Assembly: GCF_000224145.3 (NCBI RefSeq)
Contig: NC_020168.2
Span: forward strand, 4,561,480-4,625,479
Direction: 5' to 3'
Length of the DNA stretch: 64,000 nucleotides
DNA from: Ciona intestinalis
Lineage: Eukaryota > Chordata > Ascidiacea > Phlebobranchia > Cionidae
The translations under genes were made by a program, and so were the position numbers. Under the pieces are notes generated by a model. The model searched no databases, was not told the origin of the DNA, and saw nothing but the letters and a program-made list of their open reading frames with translations. Numbering within the stretch: position 1 is the stretch's first letter; the number at the start of each line of letters is the position of its first letter. Positions 45,301 to 57,165 of this stretch are shown piece by piece.

Positions 45301-47759
45301 AAATCCCAGTTGAAAAAATAGTTTAGTCATGGCATTGCAGTTTAAATTATTTTCCTACAACATTGATATTGATATAAATATATATATACCTTTAAATCTT
45401 CCATTCTCAATGTTGTTAATTTCTTACAACTTCTTATAACAGCAATAGCTCCATCATCAGTTATTACATGATTCTTGTTAACACTGAGGAATTCTAAATC
45501 TTTAAGGCAGTTTGCTATCTGTTAAAAATGCAACAGTTTAATAACTTTAGTACCTAATGATTTGCACATTTTACGTAACTGCCAAAATAATTTTTGAAAG
45601 GCCTAAACTAGATTTAACTACAGCTTAGAAAAACTTATAAAAAATGAAAAAATAGAATAAAAATCACACAAAAAATTAAATATGTGGTAACTCGTAAGCA
45701 GGCAAGGGGTGTGTGAAACAGAACACATTTGTTATAACCACTGTTGTTGCCAAACTATGTAAGGATAACTAAGTTACACGCATTTCTTCAGTGTAATTTA
45801 TTACAATCACCGTTAACATAGTTTCATCTGTTAAACCCATCATGGCAATCTGAAGGTGTTTCAATCGTGGACAGTTTTGAATCATGGAAATAACAGTTTC
45901 TTCATTCAAACATGAAGCAGAGCTGAGATGAATAAACACAGTGATGTTAACTTTAGTAGTTTTATCCTAGAGTGGATTGAACACATAGTGCATGGTTTTC
46001 TAGTAGTTTTATAAAGTTAAGTTAGAAAAAGGAATGAATTACTTTTTAAGTTAAGTGTAAAAATACTTCTTTTAACTTAAGTGCATAAACATTTTTTAAA
46101 CAACAAATACAATTAACAAAACAAAACTTTCTGTTGTAGCTGCAAAAGTGTTTTTTAAACAACCCAAGAGAATAAAATTTGCACCTAGACAAGTTTAAAG
46201 TAATTAATCATATTTAAAATTTATTTAGAAATTGGGATACCATGTGAGCTTCAAGGTTTCTAACATTGGGCAAGCCTTGGAGAGAGCTATAAGTCCCTCT
46301 CTGGTTAAACGCTTGTTTGAAGCTCCACGCAAGTTGACACTTTGAACATTTTTGCTAAATGTTACAGCTCTTAGTAGGACTTCATCTGTAACCTTTTTTG
46401 TAAAGATTTTTGAACATTAAAAACTTTATTTAATCATATTTAATGGACAATAGTACAGAATGGCTTAAAAATAAACTATTAGTCATACCAGCACATGATA
46501 AATTGGTAAAATATTTAGTATGAGTATGACCATTAATGAATATAATGCAACTTATTAATCCTCCAGTGGGCATGACAACGACATCCGTTATAACAAAGAT
46601 GTTATATTTTTAACACCTTATGTCTGCTTACAAGTTATCACTTGTTACTTTGTGGCTGATTTATTTTATCTCTTTGTCATTTTTTTGTATGACTGACAAA
46701 TTATAGAACCAATGTGATAAGGGCTATTGGTTTGGAGTATTTGCTGACACTTAAGCTTCTTATCTCAGGACATGCTTTAAAACGTCAACAATGGTAGCAG
46801 GTCAAGCCGCAAACCCGGATCTTTTGGTGTAGAGGTGACGGCTTGAACCACCGTGTCAGGGCCCAGATTTAAATCATAATAACAGCAACCTAGTTGTTGT
46901 GAGTCTTGTTTATAGTTTTACACATTATAAAAAAAAATATAAAAGTATATTAAAATTTAGACTTACCAATGATCTATCTGAAAAATCAATCTCTTTCCAG
47001 AAAGTTTGGTCATGGCAGACCTGATGCCAGTGCTTGCACACAAAACATAAATCTAATAGTCGGTCTTCCACAGAAAGGTAGGAAAATATCTGTAAAATAT
47101 ATTGGTTTAAATGGGATATATGCTACAGTATAACATTTTGTGCCACAGCGAAAAACAGGCACTTTTTAATTAAACCAGGGCCAAACAATCTGGACAACAT
47201 GTGAATCAATGTACTTTTTTGTCTTGCCATAACACGGGTGTTTTGTAACATAACACATGTGTTCTATTCTTTACGCTTTATGACCCTTTCTAATTATGCT
47301 ATTTATAACTTTGTAGGTATTTTTTGATTGTAGGTTATTAGGCGTATGGCTGACAATTTAGTCAAACCACAATAAACCATTAAGTTGGAGCAAATTTATT
47401 TAGGGTACTCAGGTTAATATCTTTATTGCTATACTATTAAAATAAGCACTAATTAACCATGAAACCATGAATAAACTATTAAAAAAGTGATTCTAATTTG
47501 TTAGAGGCATGTCAACGAATGTAGAGCACTGTATTACCTTTACTAAAACCGAATACGGTAGCTGGTTTATATTGGTGACCTCTGGAAACCACGTCTCATG
47601 CTCTTCTGCATCTCGAAGGTAAGACGAGTGCAACTCGGTTGTATCATAACATTCGTCTGGACCATTTTCAATCTGCTGTTTTCGCATCCATTGCAGGATA
47701 TTTGTAGGAAAAAATCGCTGGTAAAACCGCTTTAGTAAACTGTAAACCCAGTCTGCCAT
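42393..47759 (-). CDS. F-box and leucine-rich-repeat protein (FBXL family)
   Basis: Nine exons: 47759-47538, 47089-46967, 46392-46241, 45922-45811, 45518-45390, 44874-44627, 43950-43874, 43409-43270, 42629-42393, giving 1,440 nt, 479 residues. The F-box spans about residues 63-110 across the first intron (INQLPYSVLVKIFSYLSVED, then CKHWHQVCHDQTFWKEIDFS). Cysteine-containing LRRs follow (VQSVNLRGASNKRLTREGLI, CPRLKHLQIAMMGLTDETML, LEFLSVNKNHVITDDGAIAV, LTRLSLCMNDELD, LEMLDVGYSKVTEKGVENVC). Such proteins are substrate receptors of SCF ubiquitin ligases: the F-box binds Skp1 and the LRRs bind the target. The C-terminal 78 residues lie outside the LRRs. I cannot assign a specific vertebrate orthologue. 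Confidence 0.9.
42665..42920. mobile_element. MITE family A with duplicated left end
   Basis: The left terminus occurs twice in tandem (about 42675-42726 and 42727-42770, each GTGTGGGGGAAG followed by GATGGGACACCTTTACCACA), then a standard core and right end. Intronic in the F-box gene. Confidence 0.75.
43697..43846. mobile_element. MITE family A, short copy
   Basis: GTAGGGTGTGGGAAGATGGG left end, shortened core, right end with TTCCCCACCCTACTATA. It lies just downstream of exon 43874-43950 of the F-box gene, in its next intron. Confidence 0.7.
44366..44570. repeat. Imperfect minisatellite, about 50-bp unit, four copies
   Basis: Repeated blocks of the form CCTCAACTA...TAGAAAAAAATAAATCCCAG occur four times with small indels in the intron between F-box gene exons 44627 and 43950. 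Confidence 0.7.
46540..46865 (-). mobile_element. SINE, near full length, minus
   Basis: Body (ACACCTTATGTCTGCTTACA, GTTACTTTGTGGCTGAT) and a reversed head (GGTGACGGCTTGAACCACCG) lie in an F-box gene intron. Partial copies are at about 45640-45800 (plus) and 47190-47420 (minus). Confidence 0.7.
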
Positions 47760-48464
47760 TGCCGTAATTCCTCAAATCACATAATAAACAATAACCACTT
47801 GGAAATCCCTCGAATGTTTACCTTTACCGCACTGAGACCAATGTTTAAGAGCGCAACTAGCGGCAACGCTTTTATGTATGGAGCGTACACTAGTCGCCTA
47901 CTATGTTGTACCGTAACAACTAAGTTTCGTCGGTAGTACCCGGTAGTGCCTACGTATGTAGGGTTTGACTTACTAGTACTAGATACCTCTTAATTATTGA
48001 CTTTTTGCGAAAATGTTTCATCTTTTATTGAGTAAGCATTTTGCCCAGCACATTTTTGTTACAAAATCCACAAACGGGTTAAAATTAACACAGGTCATTC
48101 CAAAACTTAATGTGGGAAAATAGAAGTGCTGCTTTGACGGTAGTGAAAATACAAACCGTACACCTAGTATGATTTAAACTCAAGATTCGGGCTTTTAATT
48201 TTATTACAATGGCAGAAGTTTTCGACGTGAACGTTCAATATTCGTCGAAAAGTTCCAGTAGTCGTACGCTACGCCTATACCCAAGACATAAACCAAACTT
48301 AAACTCTTTGGTCCGATGCCTCGTTAACGGTTCATTCTGGTGGGACCCACTTGACGATAACCCAACAACGTCCAGTTGTTAAACTATAAATAGTTCTCAT
48401 ACAACGTTCATCTTTCCCAAGCAAATAGGAAACGAGGACATACTTTTTAAGGTGTACCACAAGC
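47760..48464. other. Intergenic
   Basis: Upstream of the F-box gene and downstream of the Shisa-like gene. It includes the F-box gene promoter. No coding or repeat signal recognised. Confidence 0.6.
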
Positions 48465-49552
48465 TTATGGCTGTTCGCGAGCAGTAACATTACTTAAGCT
48501 TGTTGAGGACTGAGATGCGCATGCCGTATATGCCGGTGGTTGTAACGGGAGCTCTTTCCCATTTACATGCAAAGTAGCATACTCCGGAGGAGGGTAGTCA
48601 GGATAAACAGTGCTTTCGATGTCGTATGCTTGATTTGAATAATCTGTAAAATTTTTGGTAGTAATTTGAATAATCTGTACAATTTTTGGTATATAGTAAA
48701 AATCTTTGGCAGTCCAATTTGGTAGTAAACAAAAAACATTCAAAGAATTATTAAACCAAATCCTCACGATGACCATAGGCCGTTATTACATGATCAAGAT
48801 ATTTAGATTTTATCTGGTAAAGTTGTCCTATCTTCCTCCACCCTACTATACTACTTTGGAGTAAGAGCTGTTATAGCACCTCCCATATTTTCTGATTGTA
48901 TTTTTTTTAAGTAACCACGGTTTTTATGGTCACGAAGATTCGGTAACATAATTCAGTAAATATTCTTTATTTAACACCACCAAATGGGACGAGTAAAAAA
49001 TAAAAATAAGGTTCAATCTCACCCCTTCCTATTATATAATAGGATTTTTGCTTACAGTCTGAATGTGGGAGCGTTGTGGACACATTTGGATCAACCGCGG
49101 TTTGACGTCTGTTCGGTCGTTTCATCCAACACAAGCAGTAAACGCATGTTACAATGCTACCAAGCAACATCAATGCAGCTGCAACAGATACCCCAACTAT
49201 AGTGCCAGACCTAAACATAATGAGAAACAAAAAATACGGTTGACCATCAGAATTAAAATTTGTAGGCAAAAAACTTTTCTTACCCCAGTGTAAATGCTTT
49301 TGAAAATGAGTGTGAGTAACATGGAGCAGTAGCACAATAGGCGTGAGCGCCGAACCCACAACATGTGTATTTGGGATTACAAATTGGACGATATAATCCG
49401 CAACCTAAACACACGACAAAGCTCGTAAAGAAAGACATTTTCCATTTTGAGTTCTATTTAATGCAAGAAATTTAATAGTACTTACGTTGCGCCTTGACAA
49501 GGTACGTGTACATTGTGAAGCAGAGAGTTAATCTGTGGTAAACATTAACCAT
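48465..49552 (-). CDS. Small Cys-rich single-pass membrane protein with PY motifs (Shisa/CYYR1-like)
   Basis: Four exons: 49552-49486, 49404-49284, 49210-49056, 48643-48465, giving 522 nt, 173 residues, in frame. A short N-terminal hydrophobic segment (signal-like) is followed by a Cys-rich ectodomain (RCGLYRPICNPKYTCCGFGA, HAYCATAPC). A transmembrane helix (TIVGVSVAAALMLLGSIVTC) precedes a juxtamembrane YCLCWMKRP and a cytoplasmic tail with PPPEY and PPAY motifs. That layout is shared by Shisa and CYYR1-type proteins, whose PY motifs recruit WW-domain proteins such as Nedd4 ligases. The sequence similarity is architectural only. The last intron holds MITE fragments. Confidence 0.75.
48705..48848. 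mobile_element. MITE family A, partial
   Basis: Core (TTTGGTAGTAAACAAAAAAC, TTATTACATGATCAAG) and right end (CCTATCTTCCTCCACCCTAC) lie in the last intron of the Shisa-like gene. A second fragment is at about 48940-49035. Confidence 0.6.
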
Positions 49553-50378
49553 CCCAAACAAAAGTTAGTTAATAAAGATCGCTGCTGAACTGAAAGCAAT
49601 GCTTTATCAATAGAACTAATGTAGCGCATAACTCTTACGTAAACAAGTGTGGACCTTTTTTACATATAATGTAATTAGGGATTAGTTGGTACATAGCACG
49701 GCCGTATTTTTTCCACAGCCATCTAAAATACTTTCACCGAATCATTTACATAAATGTACTATGGTGTTGAACAGAAAACGATCTCAACTGATAATGTGCT
49801 TATCTAAACTTTTTGACAACGCTATTATAAGAATACATGCTTGCTACTGATGAAATGAAGTGAAACGTGACAAAGATGCATTCTTCATACATAATTTACC
49901 TCTTATTAATATTTCATAGAACTGTACCATCCTATTTAAACCATCACGTATCATAAACTGCTTCGACTACTGGAGGAGTAATACAACGCACATTGGCGTT
50001 GGAACAGGCAATCACTTAATCACCGCAAGCTTACAAAAGGGTTTAAGCTGTCGGCAATCATAGTTCTTTATAGGTAGCTCTAATGGATTCGTATTGTATA
50101 CAAAACCGCACGATACAATACGCTTCTTTGTGCGGTAATTAAGACTAAGCACTAAAGAGATCACTAAACATAGTGATAATGTATTACATCGCGTACAATG
50201 ATAGTTCATTCGCAATGAACGAAACGCTAAAACAGCCGCGTAAAAAAGCAATGTCAAATTGAGCGATATAAAATGGAAACGAGAAACCGCCAGCTACGAA
50301 ACAGACCCGTCGCTGTTTCAGATACGTTACAACGTATTTTAATGTACAGTTTTGGAATTGATTTACATATTTGAAGCG
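49553..50378. other. Intergenic
   Basis: Upstream of the Shisa-like gene and downstream of the ELAV-like gene. Short ORFs here lack family features. Nothing further seen. Confidence 0.6.
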
Positions 50379-53300
50379 TTATGTTTTAATTGAGACCTGC
50401 AATGCCTTTTTCTGGAAGACATACCCGTTCATCTGGGCAACTGCATAGCTAGCCTCTGCTGCAGTACTGAATGTGATGAAACCGTATCCTTTGCCGGTGC
50501 CTTTCATTTGATCATAGATCACATTCACACGCTGGAATTTGAAGTAATGAAGTTTTAACTCCTAGTATGGATTTTACTACTTTGTGCAGTGGTAAAGTGG
50601 TTCTTAAATTGTTTTTAGTTATTTACAACTTTTCAACATATAGGTACAGTGCCAGTGTACAGTAAAGATTTACTGTATTCTTATTGACTTGTAGTACATC
50701 TATAGTAGCTCGCCTACCACACAGAACTGATATAAGAATTGGAACACATAATATACGACAGTAGGCAATACAACAACTTTGCTTAATATCCACACGACCA
50801 CACCTATATAGAGTTAAACACATGCACATCAAGCTACATCTTCCTAATTATTTTTATGTATGTGCAATTTTTGTTTTTACTGAGGTATTAAATTTTGGAC
50901 CGAGTTTTGACATATTGGCAACTGTTGTGGCGGCGGAAGAGAAGTAAATGTTGATATACACAAAGCAAAACTTACCACAATCGTTCCAAAGTTGAAAAAC
51001 AAATGCCAGAGTGCGTTCTCATCAGTATAAGGTCCAATCCCATAAACATAAACGATCCTCCCTTCTGCCTGTGCAGAAGCTTCAGCAGCTCGATCATGGT
51101 TACCCCCTCCACCATAGTTCTGGTTGCCTCNNNNNNNNNNNNNNNNNNNNNNNNNNNNNNNNNNNNNNNNNNNNNNNNNNNNNNNNNNNNNNNNNNNNNN
51201 NNNNNNNNNNNNNNNNNNNNNNNNNNNNNNNNNNNNNNNNNNNNNNNNNNNNNNNCATTTGATCATAGATCACATTCACACGCTGGAATTTGAAGTAATG
51301 AAGTTTTAACTCCTAGTATGGATTCTACTACTTTGTGCAGTGGTAAACTGGTTCTTAAATTGTTTTTAGTTATTTACAACTTTTCAACATATAGTTACAG
51401 TGCCAGTGTACAGTAAAGATTTACTGTATTCTTATTGACTTGTAGTATATCTATAGTAGCTCGCCTACCACACAGAACTGATATAAGAATTGGAACACAT
51501 AATATACGACAGTAGGCAATACAACAACTTTGCTTAATATCCACACGACCACACCTATATAGAATTAAACACATGCACATCAAGCTACATCTTCCTAATT
51601 ATTTTTATGTATGTGCAATTTTTGTTATTACTGAGGTATTAAATTTTGAACCGAGTTTTGACATATTGGCAACTGTTGTGGCGGCGGAAGAGAAGTAAAT
51701 GTTGACATACACAAAGCAAAACTTACCACAATCGTTCCAAAGTTGAAAAACAAATGCCAGAGTGCGTTCTCATCAGTATAAGGTCCAATCCCATAAACAT
51801 AAACAATCCTTCCTTCCGCCTGTGCAGAAGCTTCAGCAGCTCGATCATGGTTACCCCCTCCACCATAATTCTGGTTGCCTCCAAATGACCCATAACCCAT
51901 ACCACCCCCATAGTTGTTCATGTTGTTTCCATAGCCGGGTCCACCGAACCCACCGCCACCACCCCCAAACCCACTGTTGCCGTACCCAGCATTGTAATTT
52001 CCTCCCCCAAAGTTGTTCCCACCCCCAACACCAAAGCCGCTGTTGTTGTTACCACTAAAATTAAAAAAGGATAAAGTGAAAGTTTACTTCAAAACTTGCC
52101 AGGAGCAGTTTAAAACGCTTTATATATTACCCTAAATACTTTTAGATTACACCAACAGCATAAAATTAAAGATAAAGTAACTGTTTTTCAAAATTTGCCT
52201 GAAGCAATTTAAATCCCTTTTATAATACCCTAAACACTTATAGATTATACCAATAATATGAAATTGAAAATATAGATACAAACATAGAAAAAAATAACAA
52301 ATCACAAGGGCACAGAGGTTGCTCCCTGGCCCTACAGTTTATTAAATCCATTAAGCCACTATACAATAGCCAATATCTTAAATATTATTAGATCATAACA
52401 ATAATAGGTAACACAGACACACATAGGGACATACCCTCGACCAGACATTGGTGAATATCGACCACGAATTCCCTTCAACCCACGACCCCTCATAGGACCA
52501 CCTCCAGTCTTGCCTTGGTAGTTGCCACCCTGGATAATAGTATTATTTATAAATACTGATTTTGTATCATACACTAACAAAATCACATACACTATAAATA
52601 AGTATGGTTTTTCAAATTAGGTCTGTGCAGTAGCAGCTTGGTGTCTGGGTGTTTGGACACATGCACCAAACTTGGGGTGGCAGCTTCTGACAGGCATACC
52701 ACTATGTAATTTTCGCATTGCAAGAACGCATGCGACAGGGTAGACAGTAGCTAGTAAAAGGCAGATAAACCCTGCAATTTGACTACAATGATAGCTCTGG
52801 GTGGGATTCACACCGAAAAATACTCCCACACAAAATTGGGAGAAAAACAAGTAAGCAAACAGTGTAACAAACCTGAAAAGAATCTGGAACTTTCTGGTCG
52901 GTTTTTGCAAACTTTACCACCAATGGAGATGTGCTGGCTTGTGAGAATACAGCACCATTCAATGCCTGTGTTTACATTAACAATAACGGTGTCATGTTTT
53001 ATGTATTACTAAAACATGGGGTGACATTGCTAAAATGCAGTTAATCCCATAGTTGCAAAACATCAGGGACCTCACTGATTAATGTGGCGAATAAAGTATA
53101 CTTTGCATGTTGTATAGACTAGTAATACTACTAAGAAAAGGGTAAAAACCATGTTAAGGTGTAAAATTGGGCTTCTCAAACACATACAATTGATTCAAAC
53201 ATTGTTTACATTTCACCACAGTCATCCAACCCTCATAACGTTACACCTATAATTAACAATATAATAGAAACTTGTCCCTAATAGACATGTAATGAGTCGA

Positions 53301-54422
53301 TGACTAACAAAAAAGTTAACTTTAAACAGTACACACCTTTATAGCAGCCATAGCTTCATCTTTGGTGTTAAATAAAACAAATCCGATACCAGAGCACAAG
53401 TTTGTGTTTTTGTCCTTCAATACCCTGGTTTGAATAATGGTGCCTGGAAGGTATTAGATAAATTTAAACAGTAACACTTTTAAGACATTATAATCCAGGA
53501 AAAACATGAACTATATTGTACATGAAATTGTCATAATCTACTCTAAATCACTTTTTAATAAAAAAAATAATGTATTAGTCCCCTTTTAAAAAATACAACA
53601 AAATTGGTAAATTCTATTCTCCAATAAAATTTTATTAAAGATAAAAAGACTTAAAATTACCATAAGAAGAAAATCTTTGTTTCAATGATTCCTCTGATGT
53701 GTCTGGATTCAAACCAGCCACGTAAAGATTGATGTTCTTTGAATCAGCACCAGCAGGTTTGGAAAATGCAACTTTGATTGTTTTATGTTGAATAGGGTGG
53801 CCATTCAACTGCTGGATTGCTTTGTCAGCATCTTCAGGCTTGACATAATCAACAAAGCCATAGCCAAAACTAAAAACAAAAGTGTGTGGTTGAAATTTCG
53901 GGATAAATAATAATCAAGGGGGAATGGTAAAACTGTTTCATTTTACCAGTGTCATTTTTAACACCATAAACAACTATCTAAAGGCATGCTTTCTATAATA
54001 ATGTTTGTACATAATAAAAGTGAAAACCGAATCAAGTGTACATGTGCAAATTACCTGTAACCACTTTGCTTATCTCGTATAATCCTTGCAGAAGTCACAG
54101 CACCCACGTTGTTGAATAATTGATAGAACTCCTGATCGGACAAAGTTTGTGGAAGATAGTTCACAATAAGGTTGGTCTGTGCCTGATTAGTTGATGTTGT
54201 TGTTGTTGTTGTCATGCCGTATGTGGTGGAGGCTATGTTCTGGATCTGTTGGATCTGACCGCCATCTCCAACCATGTTTTGCTGACCCATTTGTCCCACC
54301 TGCCCCATTTGGTTCTGTTGTGGCATTTGGTTGACTTGACCCATTTGTCCCATTTGTGTGGTTTGGCCCATTTGACCGTTTTGGCCCATCTGGTTCATCT
54401 GCATCATAGGATTCATATTCAT
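50379..54422 (-). CDS. ELAV/Hu-like RNA-binding protein, three RRMs with Gly-rich hinge
   Basis: Seven coding exons: 54422-54055, 53869-53661, 53443-53337, 52965-52873, 52529-52435, 52054-51727, 50531-50379, giving 1,353 nt, 450 residues. RRM1 (from about residue 83) opens with TNLIVNYLPQ and contains SGYSFGYGFVDY. RRM2 has NLYVAGLNP, CSGIGFVLF and VVKFAKTD. RRM3 has IVYVYGIGPYTDENALWHLF and GYGFITFSTAAEA and ends at LQVSIKT. This order and TNLIVNYLPQ are ELAV/Sxl-type; such proteins bind AU-rich RNA and control stability or splicing. Odd features: a Met/Gln-rich N-terminus (13 Met and 16 Gln in the first 50 residues) and an RGG/Gly-Asn-rich hinge of about 85 residues between RRM2 and RRM3. 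An acceptor at 54432 implies an upstream non-coding exon. Parts occur twice around the gap. Confidence 0.88.
50505..51130 (-). repeat. Gap-flanking duplication in the ELAV-like gene, left copy
   Basis: 626 bp here match 51256-51881 (also 626 bp) almost base for base. Both include the intron before the last exon and part of the RRM3 exon. The copies meet at 125 Ns. Taking the right copy for the RRM3 exon and the left for the terminal exon restores a single in-frame gene, so this is probably an allelic or join artefact. Confidence 0.85.
51131..51255. other. Assembly gap (125 N)
   Basis: A run of undetermined bases between the two copies of an ELAV-like intron-exon block. Confidence 1.
51256..51881 (-). 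repeat. Gap-flanking duplication in the ELAV-like gene, right copy
   Basis: The second 626-bp copy, continuous with the complete Gly-rich/RRM3 exon 51727-52054. At its left end it carries only the first part of the last coding exon, cut by the gap. Confidence 0.85.
53015..53260. repeat. Dispersed repeat family B (GGGGTGACAT ends)
   Basis: A sequence starting GGGGTGACATTGCTAAAATG with TTAATCCCATAGTTGC and CTCACTGATTAATGTGG recurs in diverged form at about 37076-37260 (shortened in 38152-38240), 39140-39330 and 45045-45240. The copy at 39140 ends GATGTCACCCTTGTTTTAAA, so the ends look inverted. It is probably another old non-autonomous DNA element. No ORF. Confidence 0.55.
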
Positions 54423-55500
54423 GTTATCTCGCTGTTGGGGCCACAGAAAGAGAATGGAAAGGCACCCTGTTAAATTAAAGATGTAGAATCACATGCATTC
54501 TAATATTTTTCATAATTCAATGAAAAAAAAAGGATTTAAATTGCGAAATTGGGCAAATATTAAAAATAAAATGCGGTCCAAAATATATTTAATAACGTCT
54601 GTATAAGTTTAAAAAAAAAACACTAAAACAATTTATAAATATAAAAAAATCGTAAAAAAGGAAAAATGGAACAAAAACTAAAAAAGTCCAAAAACTCACG
54701 ACAAAATGCAAATATCGATGTATGAAATCGCAAATAGAAAATTGAAAAAATCAGCTGGTATTGATCGATGCCAAAGATGAATTAGATCGTTATTATTCCT
54801 GTAAAAACTGCGCTAACTGTGAAAAAGGAGAAAAATAAAGTTTGCTGGAAAAATAAAAATTTAGAATGTTATGCGGTACAACAAAAACAGTACATATGCA
54901 GTACAATACATTGACACTTTGATAAAAAAGTGGGACCTATTTTATTGTAAATGCAATCAATATAAGGAACATGTAAATAATTATTATTTGTACATAAAGC
55001 GGATAGAGGTGGAGTCTGCAGTGTTAAGGTATAGAGTGGATTTAATGTTACATAACACTTACCATTAATTTTTCAATTTCAACGTTTAACAGATCACGTT
55101 TCAGTTAGCAATTACGAAGTACAATAGCGTAACGTAAATGTCTTCGTACAACCTGTAATATGAAACATAAATTACTAACAAGTAACGGCGTCAACAAAAA
55201 TCCTTTTTCTGACTATTTCTTACGAAAACCGCCACACTGAACATTACCTTATATTTATAAATACCGCGAAACTAAAATACCCTACACGCGCCGCAATTGC
55301 TTTTTCGCTTTTGTGGAAGCCATGGATGACCCTTTGTCCGCCATCTTTGATCTCGGTAATTAGACTGGGGAGTTAATACAAAAAAGCGTGGCTGCATTCC
55401 AAATCTTCAGCATGGTAAAGATCAATGTATTAAAATAGGTATAGAAGCAACGCTTATAGATATACATATATATAAGCGTTGATATAAGCGTTGCTATTAG

Positions 55501-56530
55501 CAAAGTTAGTATAGACCAAGTTAGGAAACGGATTGTAAAACAACGAGTCTTGTTATCCATTGTCGCGCGTCTATGACGTCATAGACGCCACCATTACGGA
55601 GCCCACGGCATAGCATTTTGTCATTGCTGGGTGCTGTTTTTCGTTTAAATATTGCGATTTTTTAAAAACCAAGCACTTCTGCACGTAAAAATGGCTTTCT
55701 ACAAATGTTATATCTTATCACAATAGTAAACCTCACAAAAATTAACAGCTTTTATTGAACACTCAATCAATTAAAAAGTAAAAAAAAACAGAAAACATCA
55801 AGTTTACTAACCAAAAACAAAAAAGAACATGTTTAAAATATAAAAATACAAACAAAAACGCATAACATTACCATAAACTGGTGTATCTAGCTGCAGTTTT
55901 GCATGTAAATTGCCGTGATTTTACTTTTGGGCTCACAAACTTACCCGGCAACGAAACTTAAGGTATCTGTGTAAAATTTGCCTAATATCGAAGTGACATT
56001 AAGGAAAACAAGACTGAGTTACTATTTTTGGTCCTTTGCTTGAATTAGTAAGCTACCTTTTCTGCGTTACGGGTCTTTATGAAATCGGAAAACGCGAACA
56101 CTTTATCTGCTAGTACTAAAGCAGTTTGGAGCTGCATGTCCACTCATGTTGGATTATAAATGTAGTAAAGAATGGCTGTGTAGATTCGTAGGTATGATCA
56201 TATACTATTATGTATAAACTAAGCTGATTGCTGCTAGTTTTAATCGCCAAGTAAAGTACCCTGTTAAACCACACTGTACACCGAAAACCAGTCAAAATAT
56301 TAATTTACTTCACCTTAATTCCTAGATTTAATATTATATAACAAGATTTGTATTAGAAATTATATTTTAAATGTTAAAACAACCGCTATACGTGTTTTCT
56401 AGCTTTATATCGTTTACAAGAACCAAATGAACACATGCCGACCATGCATTTGTATAGGCGATTCACGCTCTGTGGGCTCCGTAATGGCAGACACGAGCAC
56501 CGTTTCCTAACTTGGTCTATACTAACTTTG
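55501..56530. mobile_element. hAT-type non-autonomous element, 1,030 bp, 8-bp target duplication
   Basis: Perfect 31-bp terminal inverted repeats (55501-55531 and 56500-56530, starting CAAAGTTAGTATAGACC) are flanked by identical 8-bp GCTATTAG (55493-55500 and 56531-56538). A second 16-bp inverted pair (55591-55606 / 56472-56487, CCATTACGGAGCCCAC) lies inside. There is no long ORF. An 8-bp duplication and CA-start ends fit the hAT superfamily. A diverged fragment with GGAAACGGATTGTAAAACAA and GCATTTGTATGGG lies at about 40655-40835. Confidence 0.9.
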
Positions 56531-56864
56531 GCTATTAGTTATAAAACTACTATATTTTTATTTATGCGAGCACTTCTATGATCGAAACTGCATATTATAT
56601 GAAGCAATTGACTTTTATAACCGGTGAGATCACTACAGGTAATTACCCCTTCTCTTAAAAACCTGTTAAATTTATCCAGCATTAGCTATTCTTATACATA
56701 AATTAAACTCTTAGTTGGAAACAAGGTTGTGTGGAAGCCTGGATTAATGGTATTCATGTCACATGGTGCGACTGACTGACTTTAATGTTTAATCAGGAAA
56801 ATTAAGTTAATAATTGAATAAACGTAACCAACTTATTGAAATCAATTTTTTAATCAACTAAGTG

Positions 56865-57165
56865 TAACTTCTATTTTTCTCTCGCCTGACAGGCGTTAGT
56901 CGTTATACACAGGTGTTCTGTACTAAACACCTTGTGCTCACTTACGAGTTCGAACGCATGTAAATTTGTGGGTATTTGTTTCTTTTATTTTTGTTTATTT
57001 TTGAGTACAGCTGACGTTAAGACGGTCCACGAGGAAAATTTGGTTGGAACAATTGGCGTTAACAGTCTTGCCCAAGGACACCGCCCACTATGGTAGCAGC
57101 GATCAACTAGCCTTGGGGTCGCCTATAACTAGGCAGGCGCGACAACGATTGTGCCACGGCGCCGG
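56865..57165 (-). mobile_element. SINE, full length, minus
   Basis: A complete copy. The body (CAGGTGTTCTGTACTAAACA, CTTGCCCAAGGACACCG) leads to a tRNA-like head whose plus-strand end is TTGTGCCACGGCGCCGG (A box in reverse). It is the most complete copy in the window, downstream of the 3' end of IPPK. Confidence 0.8.

Noticed and set aside
52617-52910. Minus-strand ORF of 97 codons in the ELAV-like gene
   Set aside because: It lies in an intron and only overlaps the true RRM2 end exon (52965-52873) in another frame.
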